Source: Tuctoria greenei
Taxonomy: Eukaryota > Streptophyta > Magnoliopsida > Poales > Poaceae
Assembly (NCBI GenBank): GCA_036927565.1
Contig: JAYESD010000010.1
Coordinates: 38,185,298 to 38,249,297, forward strand
Length of the DNA: 64,000 nucleotides
Direction of reading: 5' to 3'
Shown here: positions 22,983 to 32,988 of the stretch, piece after piece
Layout: the number at the start of each line of letters is the position of its first letter
How positions within the stretch are numbered: position 1 is the first letter of the stretch
Position numbers and translations under genes: made by a program
The notes under the pieces: generated by a model
Seen by the model: the letters and a program-made list of their open reading frames with translations, nothing else
Databases searched by the model: none
Told to the model about the DNA's origin: nothing

Positions 22983-25900
22983 GTTACACATTTGAGGAAG
23001 GAGAACATTTGGATTGTGGATTCAGGTTGCTCACGCCACATGACCGGTAACAAAGATTGGTTCTCCTCCCTCTCTTTTGTGTCATGTGTAGAGAATGTTA
23101 TTTTTGCCGATAATTCTTCAACTCCTATAATTGCTAAGGGTTCGGTTAGAGTAAATGATCACTACACTTTGAAGAATGTGGCACTTGTCAAAAATTTGAA
23201 ATACAACTTGCTTTTTGTTGCACAATTGCTAGATGAAAATCTAGAAATTATTTTCAATAAAAACTGCTGCAAAGTTGTAGGTTCAAATAGTGAGCTTATT
23301 TTTAACATGTCTCGGTTTGGAAGAGTTTTTAAAGCTGATTTTGATATGTCTTCCTCTAAGCATAGGTGTCTAGTTGCTAATGATTCAAAGGACTTATATT
23401 TTTGGCATCGTAGACTTGGTCACGTAGGCTTTGATCACCTAATGCGTGTTAGTGCTCTTGATCGCATACGTGGGCTGTCTAAGCTTAAAGGGGACAAAGA
23501 TATTGTGTGCTCTTCTTGTAGACATGCTAAGATGGTTGCTGGTTCATATACTCCTCTCACAATGATCATGACAACTGAACCATGTCAACTTTTGCATCTT
23601 GACACCGTAAGACCTTCACGTGTTCAATCCTTCGGAGGTAAATGGTATGTTCTTGTTATCGTTGACGATTATTCTAGATACTCTTGGGTTTACTTTATGG
23701 CGTCTAAGAATGAAGTTTTTAGTCACTTTAGAACTTTATTTCTTAGATTATCAATTGATCACCCAGGATCATTAAAAGCAATTAGAAGTTATAATGGAAC
23801 TAAATTTAAAAATCAATCTTTTGATCACTTTTGTGCTGAAAATAGAATAGATCATCAATTCTCTTCACCATATGTACCTCAACAAAACGGTGTTGTAGAA
23901 AGAAAGAACAGAACCTTAGTTAAGATGGCTAGGACTATGCTTGATGAATGTCAAACTCCTAGGAAATTTTGGGCTGATGCGTTAGCAACCACTTGTTATG
24001 TCTCAAATCGTGTTTTCTTGCGTGCTAAGCTAGGTAAAACACCATATGAGCTTCGGTTTGGACATAGGCCTAGTGTTACACAATTTCGGGTCTTTGGTTG
24101 CAAATGCTTTGTTAAGAAACATGGTAATCTTGATAAATTTGAACCTATATCCATTGATGGCATGTTTCTTGGTTATCCATCTCATACTAGAGGCTACTGT
24201 GTGCTTTTACTTGACACTAACAAAATTGTGGAGACTTGTGAAGTGTCTTTTGATGAATCTAGCCCAGGTACTAGCTCCGGTGTTGCAGGACCAGATCCGT
24301 ATCCTCAGGGGGAGGGTATTTTCGAAGATGAAGATGAGCCGGTGAAACTGCCTAGTAGTTCCGAAGCTGACACCTGTCCAGCTCCGGACATTGAACAAGC
24401 TCTGGCTATCACCTATGTTGGTCCTGATCATCCTCAAGCCACAAGCTCATCGATTTGTGATGAACATGAAGAAGAAGAAGCTTTTGAGACATCTGTTCCC
24501 CTACATTTTTACAAAGATCATCCCCCACAACAGATGATTGGAAGCTTGAACGAACGAGTCACACGGTCCAGGTTTTGCGATCCAAACCCTCATGCTCATT
24601 CTGCTTTTGTTGCTTCTTTTGAACCCAAAGATATATCACATGCACTCTCTAATGAATCTTGGATTATTGCCATGCAAGAAGAGTTAGAAAATTTTGAAAG
24701 AAATAATGTTTGGAAACTTGTACCTCCACCTCAAGGTCACACTTTAATTGGAACTAAATGGGTATATAAAAATAAACAAAGTGAGGATGGGGTTGTGGTT
24801 AGGAATAAAGCTAGGTTGGTTGCTCAAGGTTTCACTCAAGTTGAAGGTCTAGATTTTGATGAAACTTTTGCTCCCGTTGCTAGATTAGAAGCCATAAGAA
24901 TTTTGTTAGCTTTTGCAGCATCTAAAGGTTTTAAGCTATATCAAATGGATGTTAAAAGTGTTTTTCTTAATGGCTACATAGATGAGGAGGTTTATGTCAA
25001 ACAACCACCGGGTTTTAAAAATCCAAATTTTCCTAATCATGTTTACAAACTGTCAAAAGCCTTACACGGTCTCAAACAAGCCCCTAGAGCATGGTATGAC
25101 AGGTTAAAAACATTCTTACTTGACAAGGGGTTTACCATGGGCAAGGTTGATAAAACTCTTTTTGTGCTTAAACATGGCAATGACTCATTATTCGTTCAAG
25201 TGTATGTGGATGATATTATCTTTGGTTGTGCTTCTCATGATCTTGTGTCCAAGTTTTCAGCAATGATGAGTTCTGAATTTGAAATGAGTATGATGGGTGA
25301 ACTCACTTACTTTTTGGGGCTACAAATCAAGGAAACCAAGGAGGGTACCTTTGTGCATCAAACGAAGTATACCAAAGACCTCCTAAGGCGCTTCAACATG
25401 GACAAAAGCAAGCCTCTTCAGACACCAATGGGAACAGCAACAACTCTTGAACTTGATGAAGATGGTGAATCCGTGGATCAAAAAGAATATAGAAGCATGA
25501 TCGGATCACTTTTGTACCTCATGGCATCAAGACCGGACATACAATTCAGCGTATGTCTTTGTGCACGGTTTCAAGCTTCCCCACGTGTTTCACATCGTCA
25601 AGCCGTCAAAAGGATTCTCAGGTACTTACATGGAACTCAAGAATTTGGCATTTTTCTTCCTTCTTCCTCAACCGTTACTTTGAAAGCTTTTTCGGATGCT
25701 GATTTTGGGGGTTGTAGGATTGATAGGAAAAGTACTTCCGGTGCTTGTCATTTTCTTGGTAATTCTCTTGTTGCTTGGTCCTCTAGAAAACAAAATTCAG
25801 TTGCACAATCCACAGCCGAATCTGAATATGTAGCTGCTGCTAGTGCTTGCTCACAAATTCTTTGGATTGTTCAAACACTTAAGGACTATGGGGTTGATCT

Positions 25901-26156
25901 AGATAGTGTTCCACTGTTCTGTGATAACACTAGTGCTATTTGCATTGCCAAAAACCCCGTGCAACATTCTAGATTTAAGCACATTGATATTAGGTATCAC
26001 TTTCTCCGAGTTAACGTTGAAAAAGGAAACATTGTGCTTCACCATGTAGATACCGAACATCAATTGGCTGACATTTTTACAAAACCTTTGGATTTCACTC
26101 ATTTTTGTTACATTCGTAGTGAAATAGGGGTTATGCATTATCATGGCTTAATTTGA
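22983..26156 (+). CDS. pol: E2 pol: protease, integrase, RT, RNase H
   Basis: Open for about 1,057 codons in the gag frame without an ATG at its head. Protease: IWIVDSGCSRHMTG (active Asp-Ser-Gly). Integrase: zinc finger HRRLGHVGFDHL ... CSSCRHAK, first Asp region LHLDTVRPSRV, then YNGTKF where E3 has DNGTEF, so the second catalytic Asp is Tyr; the Glu in QQNGVVERKN is kept. RT: KARLVAQGFTQVEGLDFDETFAPVAR in parts, QAPRAWYDRL, catalytic YVDDIIFG (about 25204). RNase H: DADFGGCRIDRKSTSG, AESEYVA, KHIDIRYHFLR. Ends at TGA 26154-26156. RT and RNase H look able to work; integrase does not. Confidence 0.92.
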   Translation, partial: VTHLRKENIWIVDSGCSRHMTGNKDWFSSLSFVSCVENVIFADNSSTPIIAKGSVRVNDHYTLKNVALVKNLKYNLLFVAQLLDENLEIIFNKNCCKVVGSNSELIFNMSRFGRVFKADFDMSSSKHRCLVANDSKDLYFWHRRLGHVGFDHLMRVSALDRIRGLSKLKGDKDIVCSSCRHAKMVAGSYTPLTMIMTTEPCQLLHLDTVRPSRVQSFGGKWYVLVIVDDYSRYSWVYFMASKNEVFSHFRTLFLRLSIDHPGSLKAIRSYNGTKFKNQSFDHFCAENRIDHQFSSPYVPQQNGVVERKNRTLVKMARTMLDECQTPRKFWADALATTCYVSNRVFLRAKLGKTPYELRFGHRPSVTQFRVFGCKCFVKKHGNLDKFEPISIDGMFLGYPSHTRGYCVLLLDTNKIVETCEVSFDESSPGTSSGVAGPDPYPQGEGIFEDEDEPVKLPSSSEADTCPAPDIEQALAITYVGPDHPQATSSSICDEHEEEEAFETSVPLHFYKDHPPQQMIGSLNERVTRSRFCDPNPHAHSAFVASFEPKDISHALSNESWIIAMQEELENFERNNVWKLVPPPQGHTLIGTKWVYKNKQSEDGVVVRNKARLVAQGFTQVEGLDFDETFAPVARLEAIRILLAFAASKGFKLYQMDVKSVFLNGYIDEEVYVKQPPGFKNPNFPNHVYKLSKALHGLKQAPRAWYDRLKTFLLDKGFTMGKVDKTLFVLKHGNDSLFVQVYVDDIIFGCASHDLVSKFSAMMSSEFEMSMMGELTYFLGLQIKETKEGTFVHQTKYTKDLLRRFNMDKSKPLQTPMGTATTLELDEDGESVDQKEYRSMIGSLLYLMASRPDIQFSVCLCARFQASPRVSHRQAVKRILRYLHGTQEFGIFLPSSSTVTLKAFSDADFGGCRIDRKSTSGACHFLGNSLVAWSSRKQNSVAQSTAESEYVAAASACSQILWIVQTLKDYGVDLDSVPLFCDNTSAICIAKNPVQHSRFKHIDIRYHFLRVNVEKGNIVLHHVDTEHQLADIFTKPLDFTHFCYIRSEIGVMHYHGLI

Positions 26157-27159
26157 GGGGGAGTTTTGAAACTTGGGAAGTCTATGTGTGAATCTGAAAT
26201 TAAAATAATATGAGCATAGTATTTCATACATATATGACTTTGTGATTCCTTTTACATGCTGAAAGTTCTTACTACATTACTCGTGTTATATATTTTGTAG
26301 TTTTTGCCATGTCTAGTAATTGGAATAATTACTTACACTAAAACTGGTCATGGTCAAACTTTCTTGCTGTTTTGAACTTGTTACATGTTCACAAGTGCTT
26401 TTAATCATTAAGAAATCATCAAGTAATCAACTCACATGTTGAGTTTTTATGAACAAATATAAATTGAGAAAAGATCAAGAGAATATGCATGCATCGCACT
26501 TCTTCTTTTGAGATGGCCTGTCATTGCACTTAGATATGAACTTGGAAGAAGTTGTGTATGACTAAAACCATGTCCTTTAGCTTCTGATTGTCAAATGACA
26601 TAGGCTTGGCTTGGTTGGTTAGAATAAGGCAGATGCGCATATAATCTCTTGCAAATATCATATGATCTAAATTTATGCTTTGAAAATTAATAAAATGCAG
26701 CAACAAGTGTCATGCTTTCAGGTTTTGAAATAGTTAAGTTTGTGAGATCATGACTTGCTTAAATTGAAAAATTACATTTGATCTCTACATGGCTTACACT
26801 ACCTTATGTATTTCATTGATGTGATAATGTAAGGTACTTGATAGTCTAACTTGGATGAGCTTTGTTTATATGTATATGTTATAATATGCTCATAACAACT
26901 AAAGTTGGAGAGAAAATTTGTTTATATGCTCATGACTTGCTGAATACATTGTCAAAGGGGGAGAGATAAGCATGAAGAGAAAGAGAATAAGGAGAGATAA
27001 TAAAGGGGGAGAGATAATGACAGATAATATGGGATAATTTTTCTTCTGTTTTTACTTTTGATTTACAAAGGGGGAGAAATTGTTTTCAAAACTTTTATGT
27101 GAATAAGCCAATGTTCGGATTTTAAATGGTGTTGCCAATGCATTCATCAAGGGGGAGAT
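26157..27159 (+). other. E2 post-pol region with repeated polypurine tracts
   Basis: No ORF of note. GGGGGAG tracts recur at 26155-26163 (overlapping the pol stop), 26953-26965, 27002-27014, 27067-27076 and 27149-27159; the last abuts the LTR and is the likely plus-strand primer. In some Sireviruses this space holds an envelope-like gene; none is seen here. Confidence 0.8.
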
Positions 27160-29024
27160 TGTAAGACCTATATGTGCTGAATACATTGGCTTGTAGTGAA
27201 TACACTTGGCTTTGATGATAAAAGTATTAAATATCACCAAAACACCTTTTTATCAAGGTCCGACTCTAGCTCTGAGCTACAGCAAGGTCCGACCATAGGT
27301 CCGTCTTGTTTTGGGTAGCTCCGGCAACGTTAGATGCTAGGTCCGGCTTCTTGGTAAGGTCCGACTAGCCTTGATTAGCTCCGGTGAGTTTTATCTTTAG
27401 CTCCGGCATGTCTTTGTTAGCTCCAGCATGTCTTTGATAGCTCCGGTATATACTTGATAGCTCCGGCATGCTTTTGCTAAGCTCCGATGCACTTTGTCTA
27501 GCTCCGGTTTTGGACTGACTAGTTTTGACTAGTTTTTGGTAAGCTCCAGTGCTAGGATATACTAGTTTTGGAAAGCTCCGGTGCTAGGTTCTACTAGCTT
27601 TTGTTAGCTCCGGCTCAAGCTCCGGGTTGCTCTGGCAAGGTCCGGAACTTGACCGCGGTGCTTCTGCTTTTCATTTGCAATGTTTCGTACTTGCTTTACA
27701 TGTTTGGAAAGATTGCTTAGTATTCATTTGCTAAGTTTTTGGTGTGTTTTGGTTGAATACGGTTGATATCGTTTCTACTGTGGTTTTGCAACATGCTTAT
27801 GTGAGGTTCTCACGTAGGGTGTTGTGTTCGGAACTAACTTGAGTCAAGTCGAGGACTTGGGCTCGTATGGATTGTTTGTTTGTTCATGTGCAGGTGTTGC
27901 TTGAGTTCAAGTCATGGCTGGTGACAGGATCCATTGGACTAGTCTCAGGAGGAGATGAGGTTCCAACAACCAAGTTTGGGAGGAACTGTGGTTGAGCGGG
28001 TCAGGAGGTCGCGCAGGATGATTGAATCAAGGGCAGTGCATATGAAGGTCAAAGAAAGGTGTTCGCACGTGTGCATGAGGTGCATGACGTGGCAATATGC
28101 TTCTAGAGACGGATGATGGAAGGAAGATCTGATCGGAAGGATCGGATCGTATCGGTTGAAGACTTAGGCTGCTAGCTGAGTCGGTTATGGCTCGGTATGG
28201 AAATATCGAGTTGGTTATGTTAGGATTTCGTGTAGGTCACGAATTTGAGTTGTTTAGGAATGTGGGATACGTTCCTAAGGTGTTTGTAAGTCATAAGATT
28301 GCTTCTATCTGCGTATAGAAGAGTCCTAAGGAGTTATGGAAAGTTCCGATTGTGATCGGATTAGGATTTGAGTCCTAGTTGAGATTGGATGGCCTAAGGG
28401 CTGGTTATATAAGCGAGGGAAGGACAAAGCTCGTTAGAGACGACTTTTGGGGCTGTTCCTCTTGTGTTATATTGAATAAAATTCGTAGTTTGAAGGAACT
28501 TTTGTGCCTTGTTCGTCCGACTTGTTCCAGACAAGTTTTACTCGTCGAGTTTCTGGACAGCACTACCTTTTGTCGGTGGTTTTATCATAACTCGAATTTT
28601 ACAGATCCATTTGACGTGATTCTTTTTGGGTTGTCTTCACAACTTGATTGTTTATCATCTGTCAAAATTTCACGGTCATTGGATTTGTGGTTTTTGATCT
28701 ACACGAGTTTCTTTGCAGCATTCCAGAAACTCTTTTTCTCGGGTAGGTCAGATTGACCAGTGTTTGATCTTTTGATCATAACTTGAGTTTTTCTCGACGC
28801 ATTTTAGTGATTCCTTTTGTGTTGTCTTCGTGACTTGATTCTCTCTGATAATTATCACTTTTGTCACGGTGAAACACGTTTATATTAGTCTCATACACGA
28901 TTTCTTTAACAGATCGTTTTTCTGCCGGAAGGGTTTGGGGTTTTATTGTTTCCGCTGCGTAAGATTTTTAAATCTACCATTCACCCCCCCTCTGGTAGCT
29001 TTTCACATGCTCTTCGATCCTACA
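27160..29024 (+). repeat. E2 3' LTR (1865 bp)
   Basis: TGTAAGACC to CCTACA, near-identical by eye to 18759-20625 with scattered base changes and small length differences. TATA box near 28405-28413. Followed by the target duplicate ATTGT. Confidence 0.92.
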
Positions 29025-30390
29025 ATTGTTGAGATGAGTGCAAGTTTTAAGAAGATTAGAAGGAAATCACAAAAAGAAAGGAGAATGAGGATCCAAAAGG
29101 AAAAGAGCTCAAGACCTGAAAAGAATAGATTTATTTTGTAAGGAGTGTGTTGAAGAAACACACCCCAAGAGCTCAAGTGAAAAAGATTGCACTCACTACA
29201 CAAATATCAGGAAGAGGGTACTAATCCGATATACACCGGACTAGTCCGAAAACTCCCTGACCAAAATCGGACAAGTCCTTCAAGTGTGGACTTGTCCTCA
29301 GTTGTACATGTTTTCACCACACTGGACAAGTCTGATATCCACCGGACTAGTACGAAAACTTTCTGACTAAAATCAGACAAGTCCTCCAAGTGCGGACTTG
29401 TCCTCAGTTCCACACTTTTTCATCACACCGGACGAGTCTGATTTCCACCGAACTTGTTCGAAAAGTCTTTAACTAAAATCGGAATACTCCGCACCTTAAT
29501 GGACTAGTCCGGTATCCATCAAAACTTAGGGTTTTTCACACACGCACACCGGACTAGTCCGGTGTCCACCACGGACTAGTCCAGATCTCGCAAACCCTAA
29601 CAATAACTTTCGGAAACCCTAGTATAAAAAGAGGTGCATAGCTACACATCAACAACTCTTGACTCCCTACGCCGTCATACCTCCCAAGAGCCCAAAAACA
29701 CTTCTCTCCACTCATTATAAACCAAAAAGGATCAAATCTTTGAGGACTAGGGATTGGACAAAGGAGAGAACTTGTTCTACACAATCTTGAGCTCTTGGGT
29801 TTGATCTCTCACACACTCTCATTATTTATTGTACATCTTTTGAGTGTGTATGGTGGTGTTCGATCATTGTAATCTTTGGGGAGCCCTCAACTTGTGAGAA
29901 GGCCCCTTGAACAAGTTATTTGCCCCTTTGTGGTTATTGATTGTGAATCGGCCTCCGTGGCGATTCAACAAGGGAAGGGTTGGTGAAGACCCGGTCCTCT
30001 GTGGACTCCTCAGCGGGGATGTAGGTCCCTCCTTGGAATCGAACCTCGGGATAAAATCTTGTGTCTCGTGGTCTTGTTCTATTTTCATCATACTATAGGG
30101 TTTGCATAGTCTTGTGTAATTCACATTGAAACATTGGATTAAACTTGATAATTGCAATATCTTACTTCATTGACATAATACACTTAAATTGTCAATTGCT
30201 TTCCACTGCATAATCTACTAGAAGTAGAATTAAAGATCTACTTTGATTTTCAAGTCCGTGTATACCGGACTAGTCCGCACCATAACGGACTAGTCCAGCC
30301 TCCCTGTATTTGATCTGTTTGTTAAGTGTTTCAGGGATCAATAAAAGTTCAAAAAGCCTGTTCACCCCCCTCTAGGCTGCATTCAGCGGG

Positions 30391-31228
30391 CCCTCCCGTT
30401 CTTCAAGCTCCTGCGTCAGTCCCGACCATTCGTCTGGACCGAGGAGGCAGAGAAGGCGTTGTGCAAGCTGAAGCAGCAACTGACGTCGCTGCCCATAATG
30501 GTGGCACCGAAGCTGAGGGAGCCCTAGTAACTCTACATCACCGCCCCAACAGAGGTGGTAAGTATGGTTTTGGTTGCAGAGCAGGCCGGCCTCCAGCAGC
30601 CCTGACGAATAGAAGGGGCCCCTTCCACTAATTCTGAGCCCCAGGGCTTGGAGCTCGCAGGGGGCCCCAACAACAAGTTTGCCCCCGGGTCCCCTTAGGG
30701 GGCCCTAGAGAGCAAGGAGCCTCTGGGTACCAGCCCCAGAAGGATTACCGGGTCCCCCCAGGGGGCCCCGGAGATCAAGGAGCCTTTGGGTCCCATCCCA
30801 CAAAGGATACACCAGGCCCTGGGCACATGGAGTCTTTGGGCCCAGAGCAGATGGAAGAGGATGTGCCGGATTATGCAAGGCGAGCCGGAGCCCAGGGCAC
30901 CGATGCTTACCGAACCTCACTAAACACTCTTCTTCGATGGATCCTCACGGAAGCAAGGGGCCAGAGCCAGCGTACTGCTCACCTCGCCAACAGGAGAGCA
31001 GTCCAAGTATGTGATGCGCCTAGACTTCAAGGCGACCAACAACATGGTAGAATATGAAGCCCACATCTTCAGACTCACAGCTGCGTAGGTTCTTGGTGTC
31101 CAGCAGATGCTAGTCAAGGGAGACTCCCAGCTGATAATCAAGCAGGTCCGGGGAGAGTGCTGCTGCAATGACCCTTAGCTCATGGCATACCTACTGCACG
31201 TCAATAAGCTGTAAGCTAGTTTTGAGGA
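30391..31228 (+). pseudogene. pol: G RNase H region, cut by H
   Basis: Resumes the G pol broken by F at RLAER: PFFKLLRQSRPFVWTEEAEK, QLTSLPIMVAP, LYITAPTEVVSMVLVAEQ (first RNase H), then a low-complexity Pro/Gly/Glu-rich linker with stops, then the second RNase H (FFDGSSRKQGA, KATNNMVEYEAHIF, VKGDSQLIIKQVRGECCCNDP). Many stops. It ends at LLHVNKL..SFED, where the H LTR begins. Two RNase H domains in a row are typical of the Tat lineage. Confidence 0.82.
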
Positions 31229-31369
31229 TGTCGGTACCCCGCAGACCGGGTACCCCCGCGCACAAGGAGAAAACAACTAAGGAATCAGCCTCTACTTGGA
31301 GGCAGAGTCCGAGGCTACCACGTCGTGGAGGGAAGGACCAGATCCTACCTCCCCGCCGGAGTGGGCTCC

Positions 31370-31790
31370 CGGGCTGCCACGTGGTCGGCAGGACCGGACC
31401 CTCGCCTCCCCGTCGAGGTGGGCTCCGGGGCTGCCACGTGGCCGGTAGGACCGGACCCTCGCCTTCCTGCCGAGGTAGGCCCCGGGACTGCCACGTGGCC
31501 GGCAAGACCGGACCCTCGCCTCCCCGCCGAGGCAGGCTCCGGGGCGGCCACGTGGCCGGCAGAATCGGACTCTCGCCTCCCCGCCGAGGCGGGCTCTGGG
31601 GCTGCCACATAGCCATTGTAACCCCCGGGACCAGGCCCGTCCCCCCGCAGGGAAGGGCTCCTGAACTACCACGTGGCCCGCAGGGCTGAGCCTCCGCCCT
31701 TCCGCGAAGGTGGGCTCCAGAGGTGCCACGTGGCCTGTACAGCCGGGCACTCAACTCCCCGCAGGGGCAGGCTCTGGTGCGACCACGTGG
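31370..31790 (+). repeat. 57-bp tandem array with CCACGTGG cores in the H LTR
   Basis: GCCACGTGG or close variants start at 31376, 31433, 31490, 31547, 31604 (CCACATAG), 31668, 31725 and 31782. Spacing is 57 bases except one step of 64. CACGTG is the plant G-box core. The B LTR and the G LTR keep the motif with mostly 57-base spacing. Confidence 0.9.
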
Positions 31791-32178
31791 CGGAGGACCA
31801 ACTCAATGCGGTAGGAGGCTGCAGTAAAGGAAAGAGTGCGCTGCTCAGACAGGCATTAAGTACGCGCGCCTTCCCCAGGCGAAGCGGACTCGTGCATACG
31901 AAAGTCAAGGCTCCAGTATCCTGTATTGTCCAAGTAGCCGGTACAGACCCACTGCGTAAGAAGGATGAGTGAGCCGCGTGGATAAGACAGCGGGACATGC
32001 CCTGCCATCATCAACAACTATGTGTAGCCCTGGCGCACGACGCGACGGGACGGCACATTGAAGCCCCTGACAAAGGAAAGTAGATATCATTTAATCCTAG
32101 ATCTTGTATAGGATTTGGCTCTCCCTGGGACTACCTGTCGGGCCCCGGGGCCCACCTTGTGACTTCAGAGTCCTTGGA

Positions 32179-32187
32179 CTATAAAAG
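32179..32187 (+). promoter_or_regulatory. TATA box of the H LTR
   Basis: CTATAAAAG about 390 bases after the G-box array and 245 bases before the LTR end. The B LTR has the reverse complement CTTTTATAG at 50724-50732. Confidence 0.6.
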
Positions 32188-32433
32188 GACTCGGCAGGCA
32201 ACCTTCACAAGGGATCGATCAATCAAAACTCATACACGCTCAAGCAAGGATATACACAAACACTCCCGTGGATGTAGGGTGTTACGCTTCAGCGGCCCGA
32301 ACCACATAAACCCTCTGTGTTCATCATCTCGCTGCGCTGAATCTCCTGGGACTAGCCCTCGTGAATCCAAAGAACCTCCCCGGGCTGCTCTCGAAGCAGG
32401 TCCAGGGGAAGTGTCGTTTAAGACCTTCGACAC

Positions 32434-32446
32434 TTGGCGCTCTAGG
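32434..32446 (+). promoter_or_regulatory. H primer-binding site
   Basis: TTGGCGCTCTAGG begins two bases after the LTR end; B has TTGGCGCACC at the same place. The tRNA is not identified from this alone. Confidence 0.65.
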
Positions 32447-32484
32447 TAGGGGGCTTTTTCCCCGTGAAGATTTCCACCAACAGC

Positions 32485-32988
32485 AATGGTGAACGGCCAT
32501 TCCAATGCCGGTACATCCAGGCCGCAGTCACGGCAATAGGCAGTAGCTGAGGACCAGGCATCATCTCGCTCTAGAGCGGGATACCGCTGTAGAGCAGCAA
32601 GGTCGGGACCTTCACGCCGCCCTGCTATCACCTCGCCGGCTGCAGGCCGACACGCCACACCACTGCGTACTCCAGCCGTGACGGCAGCTACGGCGCCTCC
32701 GGCAACGAGCCCAGAGAGTGCGCTTGCAGTAGCGCGCGCGCTACTCCACAGTCCACCTGCTGGAGATGCTCCTCGGGGAGCAGCTCAGCAGTGGATCAAT
32801 GACATCGACCACCTCGTCACCGCTGCGCTCAACGCACCTCCACCAAGGGAGACACATGCTCAGCCGATGCATGTGTCGTTGTCACGGACTCCAACAGTTG
32901 ACCGATGGACGGCAGACTCGTGCTCGACCAGGATCTCAACAACAGACCTGAGAACTGGGCTGCAGCACCGCGGATCGGGAGAAGACTG
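32485..32988 (+). pseudogene. gag: H gag, 5' part
   Basis: ATG at 32485 opens MVNGHSNAGTSRPQ; B has the matching MVNDQSNASSSRAQ. The N-terminal region is low-complexity (Ser/Arg/Ala-rich), followed by AAARALLHSP and QQWINDIDHLVTAALNAPP-like sequence. A TAG near 32536 and a frame change break it, so no product is expected. It ends at 32988 where E3 is inserted; the next bases of gag are at 40920. Confidence 0.75.

Larger units (their letters stand above)
18759..29024 (+). mobile_element. E2: complete Sirevirus-type Ty1/Copia element
   Basis: 10,266 bp with both LTRs and a perfect target duplication ATTGT (18754-18758 and 29025-29029). Order: LTR, initiator-Met primer site, long gag with two zinc-finger-like clusters, pol with integrase before RT (Copia order), about 1 kb non-coding, multiple polypurine tracts, LTR. 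The long gag and repeated GGGGGAGA tracts are hallmarks of Sireviruses. No envelope-like ORF was seen. The two LTRs look very similar by eye. Confidence 0.93.
18685..30385 (+). mobile_element. F: solo LTR of a Ty1/Copia-like element, split by E2
   Basis: TGAAAGTGCATCT at 18685 to GCATTCA at 30385, flanked by a perfect target duplication GCGGG (18680-18684 and 30386-30390). With E2 and its duplicated target removed it is 1430 bp and holds no coding region, so it is a solo LTR left by LTR-LTR recombination. Most of it is 29030-30385. It contains several copies of the palindromic CCGGACTAGTCCGG-type motif (29236, 29549, 29571, 30264, 30286) and a TATA candidate at 29623-29629. ORFs in it are shadows. 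Confidence 0.85.
13647..31228 (+). mobile_element. G: decayed Tat-lineage Ty3/Gypsy element, heavily interrupted
   Basis: Visible pieces: LTR 13647-14680, leader 14681-14900, protease to RT start 14905-15924, RT 18021-18684, RNase H 30386-31228. The gaps are later insertions: R1, F (with E2 inside), and H, which cuts it at 31228. Most of gag is gone: the leader runs directly into the linker before protease. The 3' half was not found in the window. Confidence 0.85.
31229..32432 (+). repeat. H 5' LTR (1204 bp)
   Basis: TGTCGGTACCCC to CCTTCGACA, the same family as the B LTR. The upstream half is a 57-bp tandem array (31370-31790); TATA box CTATAAAAG at 32179-32187. The six-frame ORFs of 31168-31998 are readings of the array. 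Confidence 0.92.

Noticed and set aside
26157..27159. Envelope-like gene downstream of Sirevirus pol
   Set aside because: No ORF of useful length and no membrane segment or signal peptide in E2 or E3.
31168..31998. ORFs of 90-190 codons on both strands
   Set aside because: They translate the 57-bp LTR array in several frames and show only its periodic repeats.
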